A stretch of DNA of 64,000 nucleotides from a virus. Shown piece after piece: positions 16,975 to 24,177 of the stretch. The translations under genes were made by a program, and so were the position numbers. How positions within the stretch are numbered: position 1 is the stretch's first letter; each line of letters begins with the position of its first letter. The notes beneath the pieces are model-generated. The model worked only from the letters and a program-made list of their open reading frames with translations. It searched no databases and had not been told where the DNA came from. The stretch covers positions 1 through 64,000 of the IMG/VR virus record IMGVR_UViG_3300020312_000068. One strand, 5' to 3'.

Positions 16975-17642
16975 TCCAAGACTTCGGTCATGAGATTACT
17001 GTACTTTATTATAACAACGCAAAGAAAGGATTTAAGTTCATAGGTGATGACCCTGAAAGTAAGGTCATACCAGTGGATGAGGATGTACGAGAGAGGGTAT
17101 ATAATAAAATAGGCATCACTGGATATGATGATGACGTACCAGCTAGAGCATACTTAGATAAGTTTTACTTACATAATAGATGCTTGCTGTTTACTTCAGG
17201 TATATGGATGAGTGAGACTGCTGGTATACCACATGCTCTCATGTATAAACCAGGTGCTCACTGTAATTTTAAGATGGCAGGGATGACCAGACTTACAGCA
17301 CTCACAGATAATGCGAGTGCTATTTGTGTTGGTCCTGATCCTCAGGGTGATAGCTTAGGATACTATGCCCGTAAGGTCATACCCGTACAGACAGAGATAC
17401 AGTACACAGTTACTAATGACTATACGATACTTGTGCCAACTCAGAATATGTGGTACAATGGTAAAATAGTCAATGCTGGTACACCATACCGTGTTACAAA
17501 TTCAGGTAAACTTAAGTTGATAAATCCTGGATATGTGATATCATTCTGGTTAGATGACGTTGACATTGAACAGTCAGTTACAGATTACGTACAGATGTGG
17601 GTCAACAAACAAATACTAATCAAGGAACGTAATGCTAGATGA
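16953..17642 (+). CDS. Hypothetical protein, paralogue of the gene at 16044
   Basis: 229 residues from ATG 16953 (MSTCERVIQDFGHEI); an upstream in-frame TTG at 16935 is less likely. It shares the LHN...LLFTS, H-A-L-M-Y and RLT...ICVGP...GD pattern with the 16044 product, so both carry the same domain. The C-terminal ~80 residues diverge and are beta-rich (VTNDYTILVPTQNMWYNGK). The stop overlaps the next start (ATGA). Function unknown. Confidence 0.6.
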   Translation: MSTCERVIQDFGHEITVLYYNNAKKGFKFIGDDPESKVIPVDEDVRERVYNKIGITGYDDDVPARAYLDKFYLHNRCLLFTSGIWMSETAGIPHALMYKPGAHCNFKMAGMTRLTALTDNASAICVGPDPQGDSLGYYARKVIPVQTEIQYTVTNDYTILVPTQNMWYNGKIVNAGTPYRVTNSGKLKLINPGYVISFWLDDVDIEQSVTDYVQMWVNKQILIKERNAR

Positions 17643-17899
17643 AAAAGCATCTTAGTCGTGATCAATTCGAGTGGTTACTCGACATGTTGATGGAGAAGTA
17701 TCCTGACCATGAAGTAACAGAGTGGTTTAAAAGAGCATGGTGTACTAATGATGGTGATTCAGTTATTAAGACTGGATCATATCTTGGTATGTGTATTATG
17801 CAGTATCATCTTGATGAGTTTGATGAAGAGGACGATGAGTTCTATGAACAATACTTTGGTGAAGATGATGAAGATGAAGACGATTTAGATTGGGGGTAA
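17639..17899 (+). CDS. Small acidic-tail protein (86 aa)
   Basis: A helical N-terminal half (HLSRDQFEWLLDMLMEKYPD) is followed by an extremely acidic tail (DEFDEEDDEFYEQYFGEDDE and onward). Such tails can mimic nucleic acid or bind basic partners. The start overlaps the preceding stop (ATGA), so it is in the same chain. No family recognised. Confidence 0.6.
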   Translation: MKKHLSRDQFEWLLDMLMEKYPDHEVTEWFKRAWCTNDGDSVIKTGSYLGMCIMQYHLDEFDEEDDEFYEQYFGEDDEDEDDLDWG

Positions 17900-17902
17900 C
17901 CT

Positions 17903-17977
17903 ATGTGGTATGTTATGTTCTGGACAGTCCTAATAATGTATTGTCTAGTTAGAATAGGAGCATTCAAAAAGAAGTGA
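17903..17977 (+). CDS. Putative 24-aa membrane peptide
   Basis: ATG 17903 to TGA 17977 encodes MWYVMFWTVLIMYCLVRIG plus a basic end: one transmembrane helix and an AFKKK tail. It begins 4 nt after the previous stop. Single-pass peptides of this size occur in many phages, but at this length translation needs direct proof. Confidence 0.4.
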   Translation: MWYVMFWTVLIMYCLVRIGAFKKK

Positions 17978-18019
17978 GGAGATTTATTAGAGTATGGAAG
18001 TATTCATTAGGGAGTTTTA

Positions 18020-18139
18020 ATGACGAAACAACAAAACGATACGACAATGCGGTTGTTATTGTCCGTAGCTTCATATTTGCTACTTACCTTATCACTAATT
18101 GCTTTATTATTAGTGGTGTCATTCGGCATTGGTAGATGA
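18020..18139 (+). CDS. Putative 39-aa single-pass membrane protein
   Basis: ATG 18020 follows an AGGGAG ribosome site by 5 nt and the frame ends in an ATGA overlap with the methyltransferase gene. A short polar N-terminus (MTKQQNDTTMR) is followed by a 24-residue hydrophobic helix rich in Leu. The good ribosome site and the coupling to the next gene support expression. Function unknown. Confidence 0.5.
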   Translation: MTKQQNDTTMRLLLSVASYLLLTLSLIALLLVVSFGIGR

Positions 18140-19089
18140 GAGACACAATATTATATGGTGACTGTCGTGAAACTCTTGGTAATCTCAAAGCACAGATTCA
18201 AGTGGGTGTTGCTGAGAGACCAAGGATGTGTGTCACATCTCCACCTTATTATGGTTTAAGAAACTATGGTAATGAAGAGAAGCAAATAGGTCAGGAGCAG
18301 ACTCCTGAAGAATATATCCAAAACTTAGTAAACGTATTCAGGGAGGTTCGAGATGTGCTCGCAGATGATGGAACTTGTTGGCTTAATATTGGCGATAGTT
18401 ACTATAATTACAGACCTGGAAGGGGACAAGGATTGGTCAAACAGACAGTCTCAAATTCTAAGCAAGACTTACCAGATGTGTGTGCTCGTAGAGGAAATAG
18501 ACTCGACGGACTCAAAGAAAAAGATTTAATAGGTATACCATGGATGCTCGCATTCGCATTGAGAGCAGACGGATGGTATTTAAGACAGGATATAATATGG
18601 CACAAGCCTAATCCTATGCCTGAGTCAGTCAAGGATAGATGTACCAAATCACATGAGTATATCTTTCTATTAACCAAGAACCACAAGTATTATTATAACC
18701 ATGAAGCAATTAAAGAGAAGGCAGTGGGTGAACGATGGGGTGGTAACACTCCTATTAATATGGATAATACTAAGGATGTTGACAATCAGTTTAGTGGTTT
18801 AACAAGACCACGTAAGATGGTGTATGAGAAGAGGAATAGAAGATCAGTGTGGAAGGTAGCTACTAAACCATTTAAAGGAGCACACTTCGCTGTGTTCCCA
18901 CCTGAGTTGATTGAACCATGTATCAAGGCAGGATCAGAGGAGGGTGACATCGTACTCGATCCCTTTATGGGCAGTGGTACAACAGCACAAGTGGCACAGT
19001 CACTGGATAGACACTGGTTAGGATGTGAACTACATGAAGAGTACAGTAAAATAATAAACAAGCGAGTACCTGGCAAACTACCCCTTTAG
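18136..19089 (+). CDS. Site-specific DNA methyltransferase, beta class
   Basis: A 317-residue amino-methyltransferase. Motif IV TSPPYYG is at residues 34-40 and motif I DPFMGSGTT at 275-283: the order IV...I defines the beta class, and a TSPPY form is common among N4-cytosine enzymes, though N6-adenine cannot be excluded. GTCWLNIGDSY and WYLRQDIIWHKPNPMPESV are further family segments. The middle region (~190-235) would carry target recognition. It would methylate phage and perhaps host DNA. A second methyltransferase and a PD-(D/E)XK nuclease candidate follow within 2.5 kb, so it may protect against that nuclease or against host restriction. Confidence 0.85.
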   Translation: MRDTILYGDCRETLGNLKAQIQVGVAERPRMCVTSPPYYGLRNYGNEEKQIGQEQTPEEYIQNLVNVFREVRDVLADDGTCWLNIGDSYYNYRPGRGQGLVKQTVSNSKQDLPDVCARRGNRLDGLKEKDLIGIPWMLAFALRADGWYLRQDIIWHKPNPMPESVKDRCTKSHEYIFLLTKNHKYYYNHEAIKEKAVGERWGGNTPINMDNTKDVDNQFSGLTRPRKMVYEKRNRRSVWKVATKPFKGAHFAVFPPELIEPCIKAGSEEGDIVLDPFMGSGTTAQVAQSLDRHWLGCELHEEYSKIINKRVPGKLPL

Positions 19090-19173
19090 TGGACGGTTGA
19101 TAAACTGTCACACTGTTCCCCCATTTAGAATAATAAGGCTATATTATACTATTATACACAACGGAGGGCTACC
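19090..19173 (+). promoter_or_regulatory. Intergenic region with AT-rich promoter-like sequence
   Basis: 84 bp after the methyltransferase gene. A small inverted repeat (GACGGTT / AACTGTC, 19092-19109) is followed by TATACT at 19145-19150 and TATACA at 19153-19158, then GGAGG at 19163-19167. No matching -35 is evident and the exact -10 cannot be chosen. It probably holds the promoter and ribosome site for the next genes. Confidence 0.4.
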
Positions 19174-19392
19174 TTGTTAATGTCACTACACTTCGGAAGA
19201 CACTTCTGGTTAGATGAGGAGCATGAGTTATGCTCATGTCCTACATTTACTGATGGTACACCTGATCTAGATCAAACTGATTATGTATCTGAGTGGACTG
19301 AACTAGAGGATGTTGACCTAAGTAAACTTCTTTATGTTCATCGTCAACTTATCACTCAAGACGCAGTAACCTATTATGAGGCAAGAGCATGA
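19174..19392 (+). CDS. Hypothetical acidic protein (72 aa)
   Basis: GGAGG lies 6 nt before TTG 19174 and 12 nt before the in-frame ATG 19180. The spacing favours TTG, the codon favours ATG, so the first two residues are uncertain. The sequence contains HFGRHFWLDEEHELCSC and many Asp/Glu. The stop overlaps the next start. No family recognised. Confidence 0.55.
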   Translation: MLMSLHFGRHFWLDEEHELCSCPTFTDGTPDLDQTDYVSEWTELEDVDLSKLLYVHRQLITQDAVTYYEARA

Positions 19393-19592
19393 GGTACGCA
19401 TTAGCAGGACCATACTCATTGGATTTTAAACCAGTGAATCCACGCTCACGTGCTGGCAAGAACGGTAAACTCTTATTATGTCCACATTGTAAGGGTCTAT
19501 CAAGAGTATATCATTTCTCATGGTCTGCTCTATCATGCCAGACATGTGGCAAATCCATCAACAAATACGACTGGGAGGTCGGACACAAATGA
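19389..19592 (+). CDS. Zinc-ribbon protein (67 aa)
   Basis: Two CxxC knuckles are visible, CPHCKG (Cys31, Cys34) and CQTCGK (Cys50, Cys53), separated by 15 residues, the usual layout of a zinc ribbon. The N-terminus is basic (RSRAGKNGK). Such small proteins commonly bind nucleic acid or stabilise larger complexes. It is coupled to both neighbours by 4-nt overlaps, within the block containing the nuclease candidate and methyltransferases. Confidence 0.65.
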   Translation: MRYALAGPYSLDFKPVNPRSRAGKNGKLLLCPHCKGLSRVYHFSWSALSCQTCGKSINKYDWEVGHK

Positions 19593-19918
19593 AACTAACT
19601 ATTTCACCCCAAGGTCTAGTAAACAACAAGGAGTCATGGAACGATGATGTATCCACCCAACAACTCGTACGAACTGCTGTACATACTGTGCTGGAAGAGT
19701 TGGATCAAGAGGTTCTCGAAGAGTGGGAACTAGATGATGGTTCTATTGAAATAGAATCACATCACAACAACGTGATCTACAGAGGCACAGCAAATCCTAA
19801 TGCTACTAACTCTGAGTTCGATGGTTTCCCACCATACTATAACAAGGTCACTGAACCTGTTGAACTAGAGAACGTTACTGATGACTGGTATGATGAGGAG
19901 GGTAACTTAATCCCATGA
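19589..19918 (+). CDS. Hypothetical acidic protein (109 aa)
   Basis: ATG 19589 (MKLTISPQGLVNN) overlaps the zinc-ribbon gene by 4 nt; upstream in-frame starts lie deeper inside that gene and are unlikely. The protein is acidic, with a helical segment TAVHTVLEELDQEVLEEWEL and a Pro/Tyr-rich second half. The stop overlaps the nuclease start (ATGA). No family recognised; tight coupling suggests it acts with the nuclease. Confidence 0.55.
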   Translation: MKLTISPQGLVNNKESWNDDVSTQQLVRTAVHTVLEELDQEVLEEWELDDGSIEIESHHNNVIYRGTANPNATNSEFDGFPPYYNKVTEPVELENVTDDWYDEEGNLIP

Positions 19919-20481
19919 AAGCAGGTAGTTTCAATGCCATCACACCACCACTAGATTCACCTAGGATGAGAGATTTCCTTAACAGGTGCCTAGGATTGAA
20001 GTGGAAGGAGGGTACAGCACATGAACATCAGGTACGTGACATACTTGATGAGATGGAGATAGTGTATGAGTACCAACCTAATGGTTCACAACAGTTCCCT
20101 GATTTCAATGTACCATCACGTTGGGGAACGATACAGTTAGAGTGTAAGAGTAGTCAGCGTGCCAATCCCACATATAATAGTGGGAGACCGCACATGGGTG
20201 GACTATACATATTCTGCTCTAAGAAATACGATCAGACTACCATATTCTATGGTGATGACGTACTCACTCTTGAGAAGAGAGCATTGTATGATGAGTACCT
20301 AGCGGAACAGAAGGCACTGTTGGAGAAGTATCAGGCACGTGCTGACTGGAAAGATGACCGTGGGTTTGACTTTTACAATAGAGAGATGTATACTCAGAGT
20401 GGTGGAGCGCAATATACTGACTACTTTACCCATAAAGATCGTAAACTATGTGAGGACAATGTATTTCGTAGTTTCAACTAA
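19915..20481 (+). CDS. Putative PD-(D/E)XK nuclease
   Basis: 188 residues. An acidic helix with HEHQVRDILDEMEIVYEY (Glu37) precedes FPDFNVP (Asp63) and IQLECKSSQ (Glu76, Lys78): a textbook PD-X12-ECK arrangement of restriction-endonuclease-fold nucleases. YIFCSKK follows, as expected for the strand after the active site. The C-terminal third is charged and helical and could bind DNA. It is only slightly shorter than simple type II enzymes. Its gene lies between two DNA methyltransferase genes and overlaps the second by 23 nt. A restriction-like, nicking or recombination/repair nuclease are all possible. Confidence 0.65.
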   Translation: MKAGSFNAITPPLDSPRMRDFLNRCLGLKWKEGTAHEHQVRDILDEMEIVYEYQPNGSQQFPDFNVPSRWGTIQLECKSSQRANPTYNSGRPHMGGLYIFCSKKYDQTTIFYGDDVLTLEKRALYDEYLAEQKALLEKYQARADWKDDRGFDFYNREMYTQSGGAQYTDYFTHKDRKLCEDNVFRSFN

Positions 20482-21340
20482 GTGTGAAGAGCACTTATGG
20501 GGATGGGAGGAGAATTCCTTTCATGCCTGTATCACTGACCCACCATACGGTATGGGCATGGAAGAGTGGGATCATAGTGTCCCAACAGTAGAAATATGGC
20601 AAGAAGTATACAGGACACTAAAACCTGGAGCATTCTTGTTATCATTCTGCTCACCACAGTTGTATCATCGTATGGCATGTGCGGTAGAGGACGCAGGATT
20701 TGAGATTAAAGATCAGATCATGTGGATGACCACTACTAAGATGCCTAAAGTAAACAGATTGAAACCAGCACATGAACCTATTGTTGTGGCACAGAAACCC
20801 ACAGAGGGTAGTCTCAAAGATAACTTTGAGAAATATGGAGTGGGTTACATTAACACTGTGGATACGAGGATACCATGGGATAAGGATCCACCGAAGGGGT
20901 GGGTCGCTCAAGGTGGAAAACGTAGAACCTTTGGTAAGGAGGGTAATACGAAAGGTGGTGGAGCTAAGTATGGTACTGTAGATGCTAATCCTGACGGTAG
21001 ATACCCATCTAATATCATAGGTGAGGTACAAGAGGAGCACCAGAAGTATTTCTATGCGCCTCGTGCTACTCGTAAAGAGAAGGGAGCAGACAATGACCAT
21101 CCAACAGTTAAACCAGTATCATTGATGGAGTATCTCATCAAGATATACTGTCCACCTAAGGGTATGATATTAGATCCTTTCTGTGGTACAGGCACCACTG
21201 GTGTCGCTGCTCTACCCACTGAACGTAGTTTCTTGGGTATTGAGATGAATCCACATTATGCTGATATCGCAGAGCGACGGTGTGCGGATGCTGAACTGCC
21301 CACTGAGTTCTGGCAAGCACCTGTAGATGAGGTACAATAG
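20459..21340 (+). CDS. DNA methyltransferase, beta class, DPPY type
   Basis: From ATG 20459 the protein has 293 residues. Motif IV DPPYGMG is at residues 27-33 and motif I DPFCGTGTTG at 239-248, the beta-class order. PGAFLLSFCSPQLYHRM and DNDHPTVKPVSLMEYLI are typical of DPPY amino-methyltransferases. The open frame reaches back to 20339, but that region is inside the nuclease gene. The region around residues 125-205 (Gly/Lys-rich, KGGGAKYGT) may be the target-recognition part. Coupling to the nuclease gene suggests they are expressed together. Confidence 0.82.
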   Translation: MYFVVSTKCEEHLWGWEENSFHACITDPPYGMGMEEWDHSVPTVEIWQEVYRTLKPGAFLLSFCSPQLYHRMACAVEDAGFEIKDQIMWMTTTKMPKVNRLKPAHEPIVVAQKPTEGSLKDNFEKYGVGYINTVDTRIPWDKDPPKGWVAQGGKRRTFGKEGNTKGGGAKYGTVDANPDGRYPSNIIGEVQEEHQKYFYAPRATRKEKGADNDHPTVKPVSLMEYLIKIYCPPKGMILDPFCGTGTTGVAALPTERSFLGIEMNPHYADIAERRCADAELPTEFWQAPVDEVQ

Positions 21341-21344
21341 GCAC

Positions 21345-21509
21345 ATGATTAAATCAAACATGGACGATCCAGTCTATTTCACTAAGACTGAGGTCAAATT
21401 CCTTAAGTTCTGCCTATCGCAGAGCATGGAGTGGGTCTACCACTCAGATAGGGTACAACAGCAAGCTATCATTGCTAAACTGGATCACCTATCGGAGGCA
21501 CAAGATTAA
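21345..21509 (+). CDS. Hypothetical protein (54 aa)
   Basis: ATG 21345 lies 4 nt after the methyltransferase stop. The small protein contains DPVYFTKTEVKFLKFCLSQS and a helical C-terminus ending DHLSEAQD. No family recognised. It appears to be part of the same transcription unit. Confidence 0.5.
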   Translation: MIKSNMDDPVYFTKTEVKFLKFCLSQSMEWVYHSDRVQQQAIIAKLDHLSEAQD

Positions 21510-21510
21510 T

Positions 21511-21690
21511 ATGTTGAGGATGATGAAACTATTATTTGTAATTTCTGGAGTTTGGTTCTTACACTGGTTATGTCTCATTCCATTTTCTATTCAGGCCATC
21601 ATCAGCAGAAGCGCATCACAGATGCCTTCATTGACTGGTTTGTCCACAAATATATCGGTAAACGGTATAAACTGGACTTCCATGTTGTAA
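21511..21690 (+). CDS. Possible small hydrophobic protein overlapping the peptidase gene
   Basis: ATG 21511 follows the previous stop by 1 nt. The first ~30 residues form a hydrophobic helix (MKLLFVISGVWFLHWLCL) that could be a membrane anchor or signal. The second half overlaps the peptidase frame and looks like non-conserved shadow sequence (Ser/Thr/Asn-rich). Either a real overlapping gene or an accident of composition. Confidence 0.25.
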   Translation: MLRMMKLLFVISGVWFLHWLCLIPFSIQAIISRSASQMPSLTGLSTNISVNGINWTSML

Positions 21691-22019
21691 CCAAGGGATT
21701 AGTCAAAGAGAATCTCTATGGTGAGATGGGAGTACTGGACAGTTTATCCAGACCGAGACTATTTGAAATAGTAATCCGCTACAACTTGAGTAAGTGGGAT
21801 TACCTAGTCACACTGGCACATGAAATGATACACTGTAAGCAACGTGTATACAAGGAGTATGTGACCAGATATAATAGAAACTATTGGTACAAGTCATTTG
21901 TACCTGACTCTGTTCCGTATCTTGATGAACCATGGGAGGTTGAGGCACGGAAGTGGGAGTATTACTTAGCACATGAGTCCATAAGACAAGGGATAATTAC
22001 CACAGTGACACCTGAATAA
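21570..22019 (+). CDS. Putative zinc metallopeptidase (SprT-like size)
   Basis: ATG 21570 is preferred over an in-frame TTG at 21552. In the 149-residue product, LVTLAHEMIHCKQRVYKEY carries an HExxH zinc site (His84, Glu85, His88). The later PWEVEARKWEYYLAHESI could supply the third zinc ligand through an acidic residue. Size and context recall SprT/WSS1-like or ImmA-like peptidases, which act on DNA-bound proteins or regulators, but which family is not clear. It is encoded just before an SF2 helicase. Confidence 0.65.
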   Translation: MSHSIFYSGHHQQKRITDAFIDWFVHKYIGKRYKLDFHVVTKGLVKENLYGEMGVLDSLSRPRLFEIVIRYNLSKWDYLVTLAHEMIHCKQRVYKEYVTRYNRNYWYKSFVPDSVPYLDEPWEVEARKWEYYLAHESIRQGIITTVTPE

Positions 22020-22062
22020 GTGTCCACAATACCATGATTCCTCGTTAGTTTGCCCTTATAAT
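22020..22062 (+). promoter_or_regulatory. Promoter with GTGTCCAC box and TATAAT
   Basis: GTGTCCAC at 22020-22027 and TATAAT at 22057-22062 are separated by 29 nt; no -35 match is present. The same box and spacing occur upstream of other genes in this window (23895, 25312 and, on the minus strand, 27104). The predicted start near 22069 gives a short leader containing GAGG before the helicase ATG at 22085. Confidence 0.6.
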
Positions 22063-22083
22063 AGGGACACTAACGAGGTTTTT
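22040..22083 (+). terminator. Hairpin plus T-run overlapping the helicase promoter and ribosome site
   Basis: CCTCGTTAGT (22040-22049) pairs perfectly with ACTAACGAGG (22069-22078), with an inner CCCT/AGGG (22053-22056/22063-22066), followed by five T. This looks like an intrinsic terminator for the upstream operon. The loop contains the TATAAT of the next promoter, and the 3' arm contains the GAGG ribosome site of the helicase gene, so read-through transcripts would have that site sequestered while transcripts starting at the internal promoter would not. Confidence 0.6.
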
Positions 22084-22084
22084 A

Positions 22085-23311
22085 ATGCTTTCATTACGTC
22101 CACATCAAGTAAGGACAATCAACAGTATGAGAACTGTTGATAAGGGTACAATATACATTCCTACTGGTGGTGGTAAGACAAGGTGTATGATTGAGGATCT
22201 AAAGTTCAGACTCAGTGGTGCTACAGATAAGATCACAGTTGTGGTCGCACCACGTATCATGCTTGCTCTACAATTAGCAAATGAGTTTGACACAGCATTA
22301 AATGAGGAGCGTTACGTTATTGGTCATGTACACAGTGGTGAGACTGATGACTGGTGCTCTACAGATACAGATGAGATACGCAATTTCTTAGAGGGAGCGA
22401 TCTCATTTGGTAACAATCCCATCATATTCTCTACATATCATTCACTTCACAAGTTGGTTGAGGCAGGTGTGTATGCTGATCATGTATACTATGATGAAGC
22501 ACACAATAGTACTCAGCGTAATTTCTTCCCAACTGTAGCATCATTCAAGACTACACACGCATATTATTTCACTGCTACACCAAAGAATAGTTCTAAGCAC
22601 GCACGTGGTATGAACAATGAGGATGTGTATGGACAGAATATCATCACAGTTGATGCTAATGAGTTACTAGACTGTGGAGCGATCATCCCACCAACAGTAC
22701 AAGTACATACTATTGACACTGTTCGCACTAAGAAAGAGATAGCAAACATTGATGCTACCACTGTTATACGTGTTGTTGATAATGGTGACGCAGAGAAGGT
22801 GCTCGTTGCTGCCCCATCAGCACGTATCATCAACAGAATGATAGCACATACTGATCTATTCATGGAGTTAAAAGCACGTGGATACACAGTATTACGCATC
22901 ACATCTAAGCATGGAGCATTTATTGATGCTAAGAAGGTGAATAGAAAGGAGTTCTTCAAGCAGTTACACATCATGGGTGCGGATAAGAATGCTAAATTCA
23001 TCCTCTTCCACTATTCTATACTCTCTGAGGGTATCAATGTTGCGGGACTAACTAATGTAATCCTGCTACGTAACCTAGGTGTGGTTGAAATGGCGCAGAC
23101 TATTGGTCGTGTGATCCGCTTAGATAAGGAGGATTCACAGAATATAAATGATGGCACACTTAAACCACGTGCTTATCAGAACTATATCAAACCAACTGGA
23201 ATTGTATCTGTACCAGTGTATACTAACCACAATAAGAACACTGCTACAAGAGTACAAAGAACAGTTAATACTATCTTCAATGAGGGTAAACCAGCAACAG
23301 CATGGATATAA
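22085..23311 (+). CDS. SF2 DEAH-box helicase/ATPase
   Basis: 408 residues with ordered SF2 motifs: IYIPTGGGKT (motif I, residues 26-32), DEAH (137-140), FTATP (motif III, ~162-166), SEGINVAG (motif V region) and QTIGRVIRL (motif VI, ~338-346). It is a compact two-lobe helicase without obvious extra domains, of the restriction-subunit/UvsW-like group often seen in T4-like phages. It would use ATP to remodel or translocate on nucleic acid in recombination, replication or restriction-like processes. It lies downstream of the nuclease and methyltransferase genes but has its own promoter and upstream terminator. Confidence 0.82.
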   Translation: MLSLRPHQVRTINSMRTVDKGTIYIPTGGGKTRCMIEDLKFRLSGATDKITVVVAPRIMLALQLANEFDTALNEERYVIGHVHSGETDDWCSTDTDEIRNFLEGAISFGNNPIIFSTYHSLHKLVEAGVYADHVYYDEAHNSTQRNFFPTVASFKTTHAYYFTATPKNSSKHARGMNNEDVYGQNIITVDANELLDCGAIIPPTVQVHTIDTVRTKKEIANIDATTVIRVVDNGDAEKVLVAAPSARIINRMIAHTDLFMELKARGYTVLRITSKHGAFIDAKKVNRKEFFKQLHIMGADKNAKFILFHYSILSEGINVAGLTNVILLRNLGVVEMAQTIGRVIRLDKEDSQNINDGTLKPRAYQNYIKPTGIVSVPVYTNHNKNTATRVQRTVNTIFNEGKPATAWI

Positions 23312-23342
23312 CCCTTAGAGACGCTTCTAGAGGTCACACAGA

Positions 23343-23924
23343 ATGATTAATACCATGTTCTCAATACCATTAATTCACTACAATGTGGATAGATGGTTGT
23401 ATAAAAGAAATAAACTACTCGATCTCATTCCCCACGATGATATGACGCTAGGGGATGAGACTGTAGTATCAAATTATCAAGGTGCTAACAATCAGTGCGC
23501 GTTGATACAAACTATACTAGAGGATGAGATTAAACTATTCAACAGACAGTTGAACTGTAACGCACAAATAGTAAGAGCATGGTTTGAACAAGCAGATAAT
23601 AGTATGTTTCATCCACCCCATACACATGGTCATGGAGGATGGAGCGCAGTATTATTCTTAGACTATAATCCTGAGCACCATACACCCACCATATTCATCA
23701 GTCCATTCAATCATTTCATTGATGGATCGCAATTACAATACAGACCAGAGTGTAAGGAGGGAGATCTTATACTATTTCCTAGTATGCTATTACATTACAC
23801 ACTACCTAACACATCAAATGTGCGTAGAACAGTGTGTTCATTCAATCTAACAGTGGATATGGATAATATCCCACTCGCATGGACACCTGAGATAGTGTCC
23901 ACTGATCCACCACAAGCATCCTAA
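23343..23924 (+). CDS. 2-oxoglutarate/Fe(II) oxygenase
   Basis: 193 residues of the small TIGR02466-like group. HPPHTHGHGGWSAVLFLDY gives His93/His95, KEGDLILFPSMLLHYTLP gives distal His151, and SNVRRTVCSFNL gives Arg161/162 for 2-oxoglutarate. It differs from the oxygenase at 5656 in most residues, so it is not a recent copy. An in-frame ATG at 23355 is a possible later start. The GTGTCCAC box of the next promoter lies inside its last codons. Substrate unknown. Confidence 0.78.
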   Translation: MINTMFSIPLIHYNVDRWLYKRNKLLDLIPHDDMTLGDETVVSNYQGANNQCALIQTILEDEIKLFNRQLNCNAQIVRAWFEQADNSMFHPPHTHGHGGWSAVLFLDYNPEHHTPTIFISPFNHFIDGSQLQYRPECKEGDLILFPSMLLHYTLPNTSNVRRTVCSFNLTVDMDNIPLAWTPEIVSTDPPQAS

Positions 23925-23936
23925 AAGCGTTATAAT
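23895..23936 (+). promoter_or_regulatory. Promoter with GTGTCCAC box and TATAAT
   Basis: GTGTCCAC at 23895-23902 and TATAAT at 23931-23936 are separated by 28 nt; no -35 is visible. The box lies within the 3' end of the upstream coding region. The -10 is 6 nt before an ATG at 23943 and 4 nt before the inverted repeat that starts at 23941. Confidence 0.6.
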
Positions 23937-23940
23937 ACAT

Positions 23941-24005
23941 GTATGGAAGGCAAGGGTGACGGATACCACACCAGAACACGTCTTTAAATCGAACCTCTTC
24001 CATAC
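23941..24005 (+). ncRNA. Candidate ~65-nt structured RNA (or 14-codon leader peptide)
   Basis: GTATGGAAG (23941-23949) is perfectly complementary to CTTCCATAC (23997-24005). Inside, AGG/CCT (23954-23956/23994-23996) can extend the stem after a 5' bulge, and GACG/CGTC (23958-23961/23979-23982) can form a second helix. TATAAT ends 4 nt before the stem, so the RNA would begin at or close to the 5' arm. It is not a recognisable tRNA. The same stretch holds a short frame 23943-23987 (ATG to TAA, 14 codons), so a leaderless peptide is the competing reading. Confidence 0.35.
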
Positions 24006-24026
24006 CTATTCACTTGCTATTATCCA

Positions 24027-24158
24027 ATGAGCATCGTTAACCCAACAGTTCACCCATCATTTGTGTTCTACGCATTCAGATCATGCCAGAACGGTAATGA
24101 CATCCTACAGCGTATTGATGATTTGATTCTTGACAATGTATTTGTTGGTGCTAGATAA
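24027..24158 (+). CDS. Hypothetical protein (43 aa)
   Basis: ATG 24027 to TAA 24158. It begins MSIVNPTVHPSFVFYAFRS, and the C-terminal part (DILQRIDDLILDNVFVGAR) is helical. The ribosome site is weak. It lies between the candidate RNA and the next conserved-looking small gene. No family recognised. Confidence 0.45.
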   Translation: MSIVNPTVHPSFVFYAFRSCQNGNDILQRIDDLILDNVFVGAR

Positions 24159-24177
24159 CAGTAATCACTGAGGTTAA

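Noticed and set aside
23941-24005. tRNA reading of the stem at 23941
   Set aside because: Closing stem length fits an acceptor arm, but no T-arm, D-arm or anticodon arm can be drawn.
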